From NCBI GenBank assembly GCA_900541145.1, contig UQIH01000026.1, positions 1 through 27,150 of the forward strand: 27,150 nucleotides of DNA, read 5' to 3'. The DNA comes from an uncultured Collinsella sp. (lineage in GTDB: Bacteria > Actinomycetota > Coriobacteriia > Coriobacteriales > Coriobacteriaceae). The translations under genes were made by a program, and so were the position numbers. Under the pieces are notes generated by a model. It worked only from the letters and a program-made list of their open reading frames with translations, did not search any database and was not told the origin of the DNA. Below are positions 6,918 to 14,149 of this stretch, one piece after another. The first letter of the stretch is position 1. Each line of letters begins with the position of its first letter.

Positions 6918-7346
6918 GTGGTTGCGCTCGCGCTGGACATAGGGGAGACCAGGATTGGCATTGCCGTCTCGAGCCGTGATGGCAAGATGGCGATGCCTGT
7001 CAAGGTGCTTCCGGCTGCCGAGGTCACCGGTATGGCCAAGACGTTCCGCTACCTGGTTGAGGACTATGAGCCCGACATCCTGGTAAGCGGACGTCCCCTG
7101 ACCATGGCCGGTGAGCCCGGCCCTCAGGCCGAGCGCGTTGCCGCTGTGGCGCAAAAGATTGCCGACGAGCTCGATCTTCCGTTGGAGTTTGAGGACGAGC
7201 GTCTGTCCTCGCAAGAGGCCAAGCGTATCCTGCGCGAGCAGGGACTCAACGAAAAGCAGATGAGGGGCAAGATCGACATGATTGCCGCCAGCCTGTTTTT
7301 GCAGACGTGGCTCGATCGTAAAAACGAGGAGGTTTCGCATGCCTAG
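6918..7346 (+). CDS. ruvX: RuvX (YqgF) RNase H-fold Holliday junction resolvase / pre-16S rRNA nuclease
   Basis: The 142-residue protein has the compact YqgF fold. LALDIGETRIGIAVS (4-18) holds the first catalytic Asp, LVSGRPLTMAGEPGPQA matches the conserved V.G.P...G..G..A block, FEDERLSSQEA carries the conserved Glu region, and KIDMIAASLFLQTWL carries the final Asp. Homologues process the 5' end of 16S rRNA precursor and are also described as putative Holliday junction resolvases. The start is GTG at 6918 with only a weak AAGAAG upstream, so translation may depend on the alaS gene just before it. The end overlaps mltG by 8 bases. The alaS-ruvX-mltG order is common in Gram-positive bacteria. 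Confidence 0.93.
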   Translation: MVALALDIGETRIGIAVSSRDGKMAMPVKVLPAAEVTGMAKTFRYLVEDYEPDILVSGRPLTMAGEPGPQAERVAAVAQKIADELDLPLEFEDERLSSQEAKRILREQGLNEKQMRGKIDMIAASLFLQTWLDRKNEEVSHA

Positions 7347-8772
7347 TGCTTCCGATCCGCGCCAGCCGAATCGTACACAGCAGCCGGTGTCGCGCCCTGC
7401 CCAGCCTGGCCAGCGTCCGGCACAGCCGACGCAGTGCGCAGCTCAGCCTGTCGCGCGCCCGGCGCAGTCCTTCTCTCGTTCGGCCCAACCTGTTCAACGG
7501 ACGGGTCAGCAGCCTTCTGCTCGTTCGGTTCAGCATTCGGCTTCTCACGCGGCTCAGCAGCCCACTGCTCGTACGGCCCAGCCTGCAGGCGGCACCCGCT
7601 TTAAGCAGCAGGCACCTACCCAGCGATCGCAGGCCCCCCAATCGCATTCGCATCACGCTCGTGGTTCGCATGGCGTTGCTCCGGCGACCCGCTCGAGCTA
7701 CAACACGCATGCTCGTCGCGGTGCTCAAAAGAAAAGCTCCCCGGTGCCTATGATTATCGGTGGCGTTGTTGCCGTGCTTGCGCTTGTCGCGATCGTTTTC
7801 TTTGTCGTGCCAGCCGTCAAGGGCTTCTTTGGCGGTGAGGGTGCGAAAGTCGTTGCAGGCCAGCAGGTTACTATCACGATTCCCGATGGTGCCTCGGGTG
7901 ACAGCATCGCTTCGATTCTCTCCGAGAATCATATCGTCGAAAATCCCAAGGATTATTATGCGGCGGTGAAAAAGCTCAACGCCGATATGTCGCTCAAGCC
8001 CGGTGATTATTCGTTCACCACACTTATGGATGCGACCAAGGTTGTTCAGCAGCTCATGGAAGGCCCCAACGCGGGCTCCAATGCGCTGACTATCCCTGAG
8101 GGCCTAACGGTCGATCAAGTCGCCGACCGTGTGGCCCAGGCCTACGACAGCATCTCTAAGGAAGACTTCCTCAACCAGGCCAAGGCCTCCAACTACGTTG
8201 ACGACTATAGCTTCCTTAAGGGCGCCGTCAACGACTCGCTCGAGGGTTTCTTGTTCCCTAAGACTTATTCCTTGGGTGATTCGCCGACGGCCGATGGCGT
8301 GATTCGCGCTATGCTCGATCAGTTTAAGACCGAGTACAAGTCGCTTGACTTTGCGAGCTGCGAAGCCAAGATCAAGGAGCGCTATGGCGTGGAGATGTCC
8401 GACTACGACATCGTCAACTTGGCCTCTATCGTTGAGCGCGAGGGCCTCAACGCCGACCAGCGCGCGCACGTTGCCTCGGTCTTCTACAACCGCCTTGCCG
8501 GAAAGCTCGACGGTTTGCGCTATCTCAACAGCGATGCGACCATGATGTATGTCACCGGCGGCGAGGTTACCGCCGACGACCTGCAGAGCGATAGCCCGTA
8601 TAACACCTATAAGCACGAGGGCCTGCCGCCCACGCCCATCTGCTCTCCGTCGCTCGAGGCGCTCAAGGCCACCCTTGAGCCGACCGACTCCGATGACCTG
8701 TATTTCTACATTACGCAGGACGAGGAGTATTTCTCGCAAACCTACGAAGAGCACCAACAGTCTTGGAATTAG
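7339..8772 (+). CDS. mltG: MltG (YceG-like) endolytic murein transglycosylase with a long disordered N-terminus
   Basis: The 477-residue protein cuts nascent glycan strands at the outer face of the membrane and is thought to set glycan length. Residues 1-134 are a cytoplasmic, basic Gln/Pro/Ala/Ser-rich region with degenerate RPAQP, SAQP and TAQP repeats. One transmembrane helix follows (about 136-162), then a LysM-like segment (about 170-240) and the YceG catalytic domain. The catalytic Glu is in SIVEREG (E366), and YNRL, LNSDATMMY, SPYNTY and GLPPTPI match the family. The ATG at 7339 has GAGGAGG at 7326-7332; in-frame ATG 7282 lies in ruvX. The disordered arm is far longer than in E. coli MltG, a trait seen in actinobacteria, and may recruit division or elongation proteins. 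It is followed one base later by the YqeG gene. Confidence 0.94.
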   Translation: MPSASDPRQPNRTQQPVSRPAQPGQRPAQPTQCAAQPVARPAQSFSRSAQPVQRTGQQPSARSVQHSASHAAQQPTARTAQPAGGTRFKQQAPTQRSQAPQSHSHHARGSHGVAPATRSSYNTHARRGAQKKSSPVPMIIGGVVAVLALVAIVFFVVPAVKGFFGGEGAKVVAGQQVTITIPDGASGDSIASILSENHIVENPKDYYAAVKKLNADMSLKPGDYSFTTLMDATKVVQQLMEGPNAGSNALTIPEGLTVDQVADRVAQAYDSISKEDFLNQAKASNYVDDYSFLKGAVNDSLEGFLFPKTYSLGDSPTADGVIRAMLDQFKTEYKSLDFASCEAKIKERYGVEMSDYDIVNLASIVEREGLNADQRAHVASVFYNRLAGKLDGLRYLNSDATMMYVTGGEVTADDLQSDSPYNTYKHEGLPPTPICSPSLEALKATLEPTDSDDLYFYITQDEEYFSQTYEEHQQSWN

Positions 8773-8773
8773 C

Positions 8774-9271
8774 ATGAGGATTTTTAGCCCCAAACGATAC
8801 GTTGCCTCGGTCGATCGCATCGACCTCGAAACCCTGTGGGCCGACGGCAAACGCGCCATTCTGCTCGATCGCGATAACACCCTGGTGCCGCGCGATACCG
8901 AGCAGGTTCCCGCCGCGGTTTCCGCTTGGCTCGATGCCGCCCGCGCCAAAGGCTTTAAGCTGTGCATGGTGTCCAACAACTGGCATCGCGACCAGGTCAT
9001 GAGCTCTGCACGCGAGTTGGGGCTCGAGGCCATCAGCCACGCCATGAAGCCGGCGCCGTTTGCCCTCAAGGCGGGTCTTAAGCGCCTCGGCGCCACGGCC
9101 GACGAGGCGGTGCTGATCGGTGATCAGCTCTACACGGACGTGTGGAGCGGTAACTTCGCCGGCGTCGATACCATCTTGGTTAAGCCGCAGGCGACGCAGG
9201 ACCTGTGGTATACGCAGATCTTCCGTATCTTTGAGCGCCGGGCCCTGCGCGACCTTCACTGCGAGGAATAG
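8774..9271 (+). CDS. yqeG: YqeG-family HAD-superfamily (IIIA) phosphatase
   Basis: The 165-residue protein carries the HAD motifs in order: motif I DRDNT (32-36, nucleophile and acid/base Asp), motif II VSNNW, motif III Lys in HAMKPAPFALK, and motif IV GDQLYTDVWSGN. LVPRDTE after motif I and the Asn-Asn-Trp element are typical of YqeG, the Gram-positive group related to mitochondrial phosphatidylglycerophosphatase Gep4/PTPMT1-like enzymes. The substrate in bacteria is not firmly known. The ATG at 8774 is one base after the mltG stop. In many Firmicutes yqeG is next to aroE, and here it precedes aroK and an aroB-like gene, so the link to shikimate genes is retained in an altered form. Confidence 0.88.
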   Translation: MRIFSPKRYVASVDRIDLETLWADGKRAILLDRDNTLVPRDTEQVPAAVSAWLDAARAKGFKLCMVSNNWHRDQVMSSARELGLEAISHAMKPAPFALKAGLKRLGATADEAVLIGDQLYTDVWSGNFAGVDTILVKPQATQDLWYTQIFRIFERRALRDLHCEE

Positions 9272-9279
9272 GTCTCGCT

Positions 9280-9813
9280 ATGTCCCAGCACACCAAACAC
9301 GGCTGCGACCATATCTTCTTTATCGGCTTTTTGGGCGCGGGCAAATCGACGCTCGCGCGCAACGTCGGCACTATGTTCAAGCGGCGTTTTATCGATACCG
9401 ACCGACTGGTCGTGCGCCGTTGCGGTAAGTCGGTAACCGAGATTTTTGAGACCGAGGGCGAGGATCGTTTTCGTGAGCTCGAGACCTCGGCGCTCCGTTC
9501 GCTCCAAAGCGAGCGCAGCCTGTTGGTTTCGTGCGGGGGCGGTATCGTCGAGACGCCGGTGAATATTGAGCTGATGCACGATATGGGTACGTGCGTTTAC
9601 CTCGAGGGCGACTTCGAGGATTCGATTCGCCAGATTCGTCGGTCCGACACGCGCCCCGATTTTCGCTCTCCCGAGCATGCCGCGCGCCTGTTTGAGCATC
9701 GCCGTCCGCTGTATCGCCAGGCCGCCGACCTTACCCTTGATATTCGCAACAAGTCCTTCGAGGACGTTTCCTACCTTTGTGCCGAGATGCTTTTGGAGCG
9801 TGGGCTGCTATGA
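9280..9813 (+). CDS. aroK: Shikimate kinase
   Basis: The 177-residue protein phosphorylates shikimate with ATP in aromatic amino acid synthesis. All main motifs are present: Walker A GFLGAGKST (16-24), the shikimate-binding FIDTD (37-41) and FRELE, the CGGGIV loop, and the late Arg in HRRPLYRQAADLTL. The usual RPLL lid motif reads RPDF, a mild difference. It looks catalytically sound. It starts 8 bases after yqeG and overlaps the next gene as ATGA (9810-9813). No other chorismate-pathway gene is in the window apart from the aroB-like neighbour, whose active site is missing, so the pair may no longer work as two steps of one pathway. Confidence 0.92.
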   Translation: MSQHTKHGCDHIFFIGFLGAGKSTLARNVGTMFKRRFIDTDRLVVRRCGKSVTEIFETEGEDRFRELETSALRSLQSERSLLVSCGGGIVETPVNIELMHDMGTCVYLEGDFEDSIRQIRRSDTRPDFRSPEHAARLFEHRRPLYRQAADLTLDIRNKSFEDVSYLCAEMLLERGLL

Positions 9814-10919
9814 TTCGCCGTCAACTGATCAATTTCCAAAACCGCAGCGTCGATGTCCGTGTCGGATTGGGTGCGTTCGATGAACTGTCGCGTATGTTTG
9901 CCTCGGCCGTGGGCAAGCCTAAGCGCGCGATGGTCGTTTGGAACACCGCCACATCCGAGCGTTTTGGTGAGGTCGTCGAGCATGCGCTGGTCGACGCCGG
10001 TTTTGCCGTGTCGCCGCTAGTCCTCGAGGTTTCGCCTGCTGGTGCCACGCTGGCCGATGCTGATGCTATCTTTGGCGCCCTGTCTGCCAACGGCGTTACC
10101 TGCGACGATCTGGTTGTCGCCGTTGGCGATGCCGCAACCTGCTCGGTTGTTAGCTGGTGCGCCAACCAGTGGTGCGGCCGAACCGAGTGCGCGCTGTTGC
10201 CGACGACCTTCGACGCCATGCTCACGGTCGCGACGACCATGAAGCCGCTCGTCGCCTCGTCGGCCAATGCGCTTCCCGCTATCGCGTTCCGTCCCGAACC
10301 GGGCTTGGTCGTGTGTGACCTCGACCTTGTTCGTGAGGCGGATCCCGAGGACCTCAAGCTCGGCTTTGTGGTGCTTGTTGGCACCATGCTTTCGAGCAGT
10401 AAGTCCCGCTGGAATCAGTTTATTGAGACCGTCCCCGAGATTCTCGCGGGCGAGGAGGTCGCGCTCGTCAATGCCGTTCAATGGTCTCAGACTGCTCGCA
10501 AGGACGTACTGATGGCCACGAACCCGAGCGCCCGCCATGCGCTCGATTTTGGCAAGACGGGGGAGCGTACCTTGCGCGCTTGCTTGGGCGATGCCGCTTC
10601 GCAGGTCCCTGCCTACCAGCTGTTGTCCGAGGGCATGCGCTTTGAGGCGCGCCTTGCCCACGACGCCTGCGACTTCGATATCGATTACGTCTTTGAGGTC
10701 GATGACTGTCTGGAGGACTTTGGTATCGAGGAACTTGCCTTCGATCTGGAGCCTGCCGCATATATCGAGGAGTTCCGCAGACAGCAGTTCGCGCGCTCAA
10801 ACCGCAGCATGCTGCCGCTGCCCGCGGCACTCGGCGCAATTCGCCTAACGAACGTTGAGGACGAGGTTCTTGAGCGCCATGCTCACGCCTACTTGACTTC
10901 TCGTAAAGAACTTCTCTAA
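9810..10919 (+). CDS. 3-dehydroquinate synthase-like protein with an eroded active site
   Basis: The 369-residue protein aligns end to end with AroB, which makes 3-dehydroquinate from DAHP using NAD+ and zinc. Framework matches include DDLVVAVGD, LLPTTFDAMLT, LVVCDLDLVREADPEDLKLGF, ALDFGKTGERTL and SEGMRFEARLAHD. The functional residues do not match: GGGVxxD becomes VGDAATC, SSVGGK becomes VATTMK with shifted Lys, the zinc Glu in AEVIKYG becomes a Val-rich FVVLVG, the zinc His of N(F/L)GHTxxHAIE becomes Lys249 in DFGKTGERTL, LHGEAV loses its His, and DKK becomes RQQ. The frame is intact and codon usage matches neighbours, so it is not a decaying pseudogene. I infer a pseudoenzyme, perhaps a partner of AroK, or an enzyme with a new reaction. 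The start overlaps the aroK stop. Residue comparisons are by eye against E. coli AroB. Confidence 0.75.
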   Translation: MIRRQLINFQNRSVDVRVGLGAFDELSRMFASAVGKPKRAMVVWNTATSERFGEVVEHALVDAGFAVSPLVLEVSPAGATLADADAIFGALSANGVTCDDLVVAVGDAATCSVVSWCANQWCGRTECALLPTTFDAMLTVATTMKPLVASSANALPAIAFRPEPGLVVCDLDLVREADPEDLKLGFVVLVGTMLSSSKSRWNQFIETVPEILAGEEVALVNAVQWSQTARKDVLMATNPSARHALDFGKTGERTLRACLGDAASQVPAYQLLSEGMRFEARLAHDACDFDIDYVFEVDDCLEDFGIEELAFDLEPAAYIEEFRRQQFARSNRSMLPLPAALGAIRLTNVEDEVLERHAHAYLTSRKELL

Positions 10920-10960
10920 GATTTATTGACTTCCATCGTCTTTCGTATCATGTTGAGGGG

Positions 10961-11015
10961 CGGGTTTTCAATCGGTTGCGGATCGTATGCGATTCCGTCG
11001 TTCGGTTGAGACCCG
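10961..11015 (+). other. Structured leader in front of the M24 peptidase gene
   Basis: CGGGT (10961-10965) and ACCCG (11011-11015) enclose an inner hairpin, CGGATCG/CGATTCCG around TATG (10979-10998). The nested pairing suggests a folded 5' leader, or a remnant terminator of the upstream operon. No T-run is present and no known riboswitch motif was recognised. Confidence 0.3.
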
Positions 11016-11051
11016 TTCCGTCTATATAGAGACAACAAGAAAGGAATCTGC

Positions 11052-12182
11052 ATGTCTGAGTTTGCTGCCGGTCCTGCCGGTCGTATCGAGCGTGTCCGTG
11101 CCTTGATGGCCGAGCGTGGCTACGACGCCATCGTGGTGCGCGACGAGGCCAACCTTCGTTGGCTTACGGGCGTGAAGGGCGTTTTCGATTACACCTTTGA
11201 ATTCCCGCACGCGGCGTTTATTACGGCCGACCAGTGCCTGTTCCACACCGACTCGCGCTACCTCAACAGCTTTGAGGAGAACACGCCCGCCGGCAGCCCC
11301 TGGGTCTACGACATGGATGAGGGCACCATCCCCGGTTGGGTCGCCGGCAAGATCGCGGGCAACAAGTGCCGCGTCTGCGCTGTCGAGGACGATATGCAGA
11401 TTAATTTCTACCAGGGTATTCAGCGCGGCCTGGAGGACCGCTCCGTTGCCTGCATGCTGCCGCTGATGCACGACGACATCCGCAAGATGCGCGCCATCAA
11501 GGATGCCGAGGAGATCGAGCTCATGCGCCATGCACAGTCGATCACCGATGCCGCCTTCCAGCACATGCTCGGCTTTATTAAGACTGGTATGACCGAGAAG
11601 CAGGTTCGCAACGAGCTCGAGAACTTTATGTTCGCCAACGGCGCTGACAGCCTTGCTTTCGGCTCCATCGTGGCGAGCGGTCCCAACACCGCCAACCCGC
11701 ATGCCGTGCCGAGCGACCGCGTGATCGAGAAGGGCGATTTCGTTCTTATGGATTACGGCGCGGGCTACTGTGATTACCGCTCCGACATGACACGCACCGT
11801 CGTGATGGGCGAGCCCACGCAGGAGCAGGTCGACCTGTACGCACTCGTGCGCCGCACGCACGAGGAATGCGTCGCCGCTATCCATCCGGGCGTCGAGGGT
11901 AACGATATCTTCAAGCTCTCCAAGAAGATCATCGGCGATGCCGGCTATGGCGATTACTATAACCATGGCTTGGGCCACGGCGTTGGTATCGACATCCACG
12001 AGCTGCCCAACTTCAACCGCAGCAAGAACACCATCGAGATCGGCTCGGTTGTCACCATGGAGCCCGGCGTGTACCTGCCCGGTGTGGGTGGCGTGCGCCT
12101 GGAGGACTACGGCGTGGTCACCGAGAACGGCTACGAGCCCTTCACCAAGACGCCACATGACCTGCACATCATCGATTGCTAG
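11052..12182 (+). CDS. M24B metallopeptidase, Xaa-Pro aminopeptidase/dipeptidase (PepP/PepQ type)
   Basis: The 376-residue protein has the two-domain layout of proline-specific peptidases. An N-terminal creatinase-like domain (about 1-130) includes NLRWLTGVKGVFDYTFEFP. A C-terminal pita-bread domain carries all five dinuclear metal ligands: D234 (MDYGAG), D245 (SDMTRT), H309 (LGHGVGIDIHE), E337 (MEPGVY) and E351 (RLEDYG). Members remove N-terminal residues next to proline or split Xaa-Pro dipeptides in the cytoplasm; which of these cannot be told. GAAAGGA lies just before the ATG at 11052. It is a single transcription unit between aroB-like and efp, closed by a strong terminator. Placement directly before efp is widespread in bacteria and links it loosely to proline-rich translation. 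Confidence 0.92.
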   Translation: MSEFAAGPAGRIERVRALMAERGYDAIVVRDEANLRWLTGVKGVFDYTFEFPHAAFITADQCLFHTDSRYLNSFEENTPAGSPWVYDMDEGTIPGWVAGKIAGNKCRVCAVEDDMQINFYQGIQRGLEDRSVACMLPLMHDDIRKMRAIKDAEEIELMRHAQSITDAAFQHMLGFIKTGMTEKQVRNELENFMFANGADSLAFGSIVASGPNTANPHAVPSDRVIEKGDFVLMDYGAGYCDYRSDMTRTVVMGEPTQEQVDLYALVRRTHEECVAAIHPGVEGNDIFKLSKKIIGDAGYGDYYNHGLGHGVGIDIHELPNFNRSKNTIEIGSVVTMEPGVYLPGVGGVRLEDYGVVTENGYEPFTKTPHDLHIIDC

Positions 12183-12205
12183 CCCATTTCGATAGATTTT
12201 TTGGG

Positions 12206-12248
12206 GCGGGGCGTCCGGATCGATTCGGACGCCCCGCGTTCTCTTTTT
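12206..12248 (+). terminator. Strong rho-independent terminator after the M24 peptidase gene
   Basis: A perfect 12-bp GC-rich stem (12206-12217 with 12226-12237) with an 8-nt loop is followed by a T-rich run ending at 12248. It separates the peptidase gene from the efp operon. Confidence 0.93.
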
Positions 12249-12279
12249 ATGCGCTCGCCGCAGGCGCCGTCTGCAAGTG

Positions 12280-12285
12280 TATAAT
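12280..12285 (+). promoter_or_regulatory. Consensus -10 box of the efp operon
   Basis: TATAAT lies 57 bases before the efp start and just after the preceding terminator, as expected for the promoter of efp to recN. The -35 region at 17 bases is poor (GCCGCA). Confidence 0.5.
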
Positions 12286-12342
12286 TTCTGTCGTATGTAA
12301 TTTGGACGCTTGTGCGTTCTGCCCATAACAAGAAAGGTCGCT

Positions 12343-12906
12343 ATGCCTACCATTTCTACCGCCGACTTCAAGAACGGCCTCGGTCTCCGCATCAAGGACA
12401 AGGTCTACACCATCGTCGAGTTCCAGCATGTCAAGCCGGGCAAGGGCGGCGCGTTTGTGCGCTACAAGACCCGCGACATCAAGAGCGGCCGTGTCGTCGA
12501 GAACACCTGCAACGCCGGCACCAAGTTCGAGAGCGTCATGCTCACCACCCGTGAGTTCCAGTACCTCTACAACGATGGCACCGACTATATCTTCATGGAC
12601 AACGAGTCCTATGAGCAGGTTCCCGTTCCCGAGGACATGGTGGGCGAGAACTCCAAGTGGCTGCGCGAGAACGACATCTGCCAGCTGCTCTTCGCCGACG
12701 ATGAGCTCATGGGCGTGACCCCGCCGATGTTCATCGAGACCACCATCGTCCAGACCGACCCGGGCTTTAAGGGCGACACCGTCCAGGGTTCCACCAAGCC
12801 GGCCACGATCGACACCGGCGCTGTCATCCAGGTCCCCATGTACCTCAACGAGGGTGAGGTCATCAAGGTTGACACCCGCGACGGCAAGTTCGTCTCCCGC
12901 GTCTAG
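12343..12906 (+). CDS. efp: Elongation factor P
   Basis: The 187-residue factor binds the ribosome between the P and E sites and relieves stalling at consecutive prolines. Domain I begins MPTISTADFKNGL and holds the tip loop HVKPGKGGAFVR with Lys34, the residue that enters the peptidyl transferase centre. The OB domains carry ENTCNAGTKFE, YLYNDGTDYIFMD and the C-terminal signature TDPGFKGDTVQGSTKPATI, with GEVIKVDTRDGKFVSRV at the end. Length is standard. No EpmA/EpmB or EarP modification gene is in the window, so whether Lys34 is modified is unknown. The ATG at 12343 follows AGAAAGG (12331-12337). It is the first gene of a seven-gene run to recN. Confidence 0.98.
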   Translation: MPTISTADFKNGLGLRIKDKVYTIVEFQHVKPGKGGAFVRYKTRDIKSGRVVENTCNAGTKFESVMLTTREFQYLYNDGTDYIFMDNESYEQVPVPEDMVGENSKWLRENDICQLLFADDELMGVTPPMFIETTIVQTDPGFKGDTVQGSTKPATIDTGAVIQVPMYLNEGEVIKVDTRDGKFVSRV

Positions 12907-12930
12907 CAACCAACTCTTCTAGGAGGACTC

Positions 12931-13293
12931 ATGCCCCAGGAAATCAAGATTGACGGTATCGGCATTTCGCCCGATGTTCTGACCGCCATCGTCTCGCGCG
13001 CCGTGTCCGATGTCGAGGGCATCGCCTCCGTTGGCGTCAAGGACCTTGCCACCAACCTTGTCTCCATGATGCTCTCGTCCAAGGCCCCCGCTTCCGAGCC
13101 GGCGGTCGAGGCCGAGGTCATCGGCGACAAGCTCGCACTCACCGTGCGTGTCGTGGTGTTCTTTGGCTATCCGTTCAAGAAACTCGCCGAGGCCGTTCGC
13201 GCCGCCGTGGTCGCCGCCATCGATGCCCAAGTGGGCGTTGAGGTCGAGCGTGTCGACGTTTGCATCGACGGCCTCGTTTTCCCCAAGGAGTAA
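12931..13293 (+). CDS. Asp23/Gls24-family envelope stress protein
   Basis: The 120-residue protein has the Asp23 (DUF322) pattern: GIGISPDVLTAIVSRAVSDVEGIASVGV near the start, a variable middle, then the strand VVVFFGYPFKKLAEAVRAAVVAAIDAQVG and the closing VERVDVCIDGLVF. Staphylococcal Asp23 sits under the membrane and is linked to cell-wall stress. A copy next to nusB is common in Gram-positive bacteria and is often of unknown role. An ideal AGGAGG lies at 12921-12926. The nusB start follows 3 bases after its stop. Confidence 0.9.
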   Translation: MPQEIKIDGIGISPDVLTAIVSRAVSDVEGIASVGVKDLATNLVSMMLSSKAPASEPAVEAEVIGDKLALTVRVVVFFGYPFKKLAEAVRAAVVAAIDAQVGVEVERVDVCIDGLVFPKE

Positions 13294-13296
13294 CCT

Positions 13297-13881
13297 TTGA
13301 GCCTTAAGGTTTATCGCGGGCGTACGCTTGCCCGCAGTCAGGCGCTGCAGCTGCTGTTCCAGGCCGAGGCCACGGACAGTCCGCTCGAGCGCGTCCTCGA
13401 GGGTGATTTCCTGATCTCGAAGGGTCCCCTCGATCCCTATGCTCTGGAGCTGTGCCGCGGTGCCTATGAGCATATCGATCGCATCGACTGCGCTCTGCGC
13501 TCCGTTGCCAAGAACTGGGATCTTATGCGCATGCCCGGCGCCGATCGCAATCTGCTGCGTATCGCCGTTTACGAGATGCGTTTCCTCACCGACGAGGAGG
13601 TCTCGGACGCCATCGTGATCAACGAGGCCGTCGAGCTTGCCAAGGCCTATGGCACCGACCAGTCTGCGTCGTTCGTCAACGGCGTGCTGGGCAAGATCGC
13701 TCGCAGCGAGGAGCTGCCGGGCGAGGACCTGTACCAAGAGCTGCTGGCCGAGGACCGTGCCCGCGAGGAGGCCCAGGCCGCCGAGGCTGCCGCCAAGGTT
13801 GCGGTTGCCCAGACTGAGGCTGGCGTGCTGGCCGAGGATTCGGACGCCGCCGAGGCTGTTGTCGACTCCGTCGAGGAGTAG
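13297..13881 (+). CDS. nusB: Transcription antitermination factor NusB
   Basis: The 194-residue protein forms the NusB-NusE dimer that binds boxA RNA in rRNA operon antitermination. The all-helical core (about 1-145) includes RTLARSQALQLLFQAE near the N-terminus and LLRIAVYEMRFL, IVINEAVELAKAYGTDQSASFVNGVLGKIA near its end, all classic. Residues after about 150 are an Ala/Glu-rich acidic tail absent from the shorter E. coli protein. The start is TTG at 13297, six bases after AAGGAG; the next in-frame ATG is far inside the core, so TTG is well supported. It is followed two bases later by xseB. Confidence 0.95.
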   Translation: MSLKVYRGRTLARSQALQLLFQAEATDSPLERVLEGDFLISKGPLDPYALELCRGAYEHIDRIDCALRSVAKNWDLMRMPGADRNLLRIAVYEMRFLTDEEVSDAIVINEAVELAKAYGTDQSASFVNGVLGKIARSEELPGEDLYQELLAEDRAREEAQAAEAAAKVAVAQTEAGVLAEDSDAAEAVVDSVEE

Positions 13882-13883
13882 CC

Positions 13884-14123
13884 ATGCCAGAGGGTTCCGT
13901 CCGCAACTTCGACGAGATCTCGGACCGTCTGGATCAGATCATCGCTACCGTTCGCTCCAAGGATACCTCCTTGGAGCGTTCGCTCGATTTGTTTGACGAG
14001 GCGATTGAGCTGGGCTCCCGCGCAGTCGATATGGTCGACAAGTTTGAGTTGACACCGCGTGAGGCCGACAAGCTCGAGCAGGAATACGATGAGGATGCGG
14101 CAAACGAATCCCAGGATAGTTAG
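13884..14123 (+). CDS. xseB: Exodeoxyribonuclease VII small subunit
   Basis: The 79-residue helical protein matches XseB: FDEISDRLDQIIATVRSKDTSLERSLDLFDEAIELGSRAVDMVDKFE, with the conserved L..I...+...L..SL.L...G/A-L pattern. It partners the large subunit XseA in degrading single-stranded DNA. XseA is not in the window; in many Gram-positive bacteria it lies directly beside xseB, so here it must be elsewhere. The acidic C-terminus is normal. It sits two bases after nusB. Confidence 0.85.
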   Translation: MPEGSVRNFDEISDRLDQIIATVRSKDTSLERSLDLFDEAIELGSRAVDMVDKFELTPREADKLEQEYDEDAANESQDS

Positions 14124-14149
14124 GCCGCATCTCCGGATACGAATGGTTG

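Noticed and set aside
9810..10919. Calling the AroB-like gene a pseudogene
   Set aside because: The frame is uninterrupted, codon usage matches the neighbours and translation is coupled to aroK. Loss of active-site residues suggests changed function rather than decay.
10926..10951. TTGACT and TATCAT as a promoter for the M24 peptidase gene
   Set aside because: The spacing is only 14 bases. A real promoter probably exists in this gap but cannot be placed with confidence.
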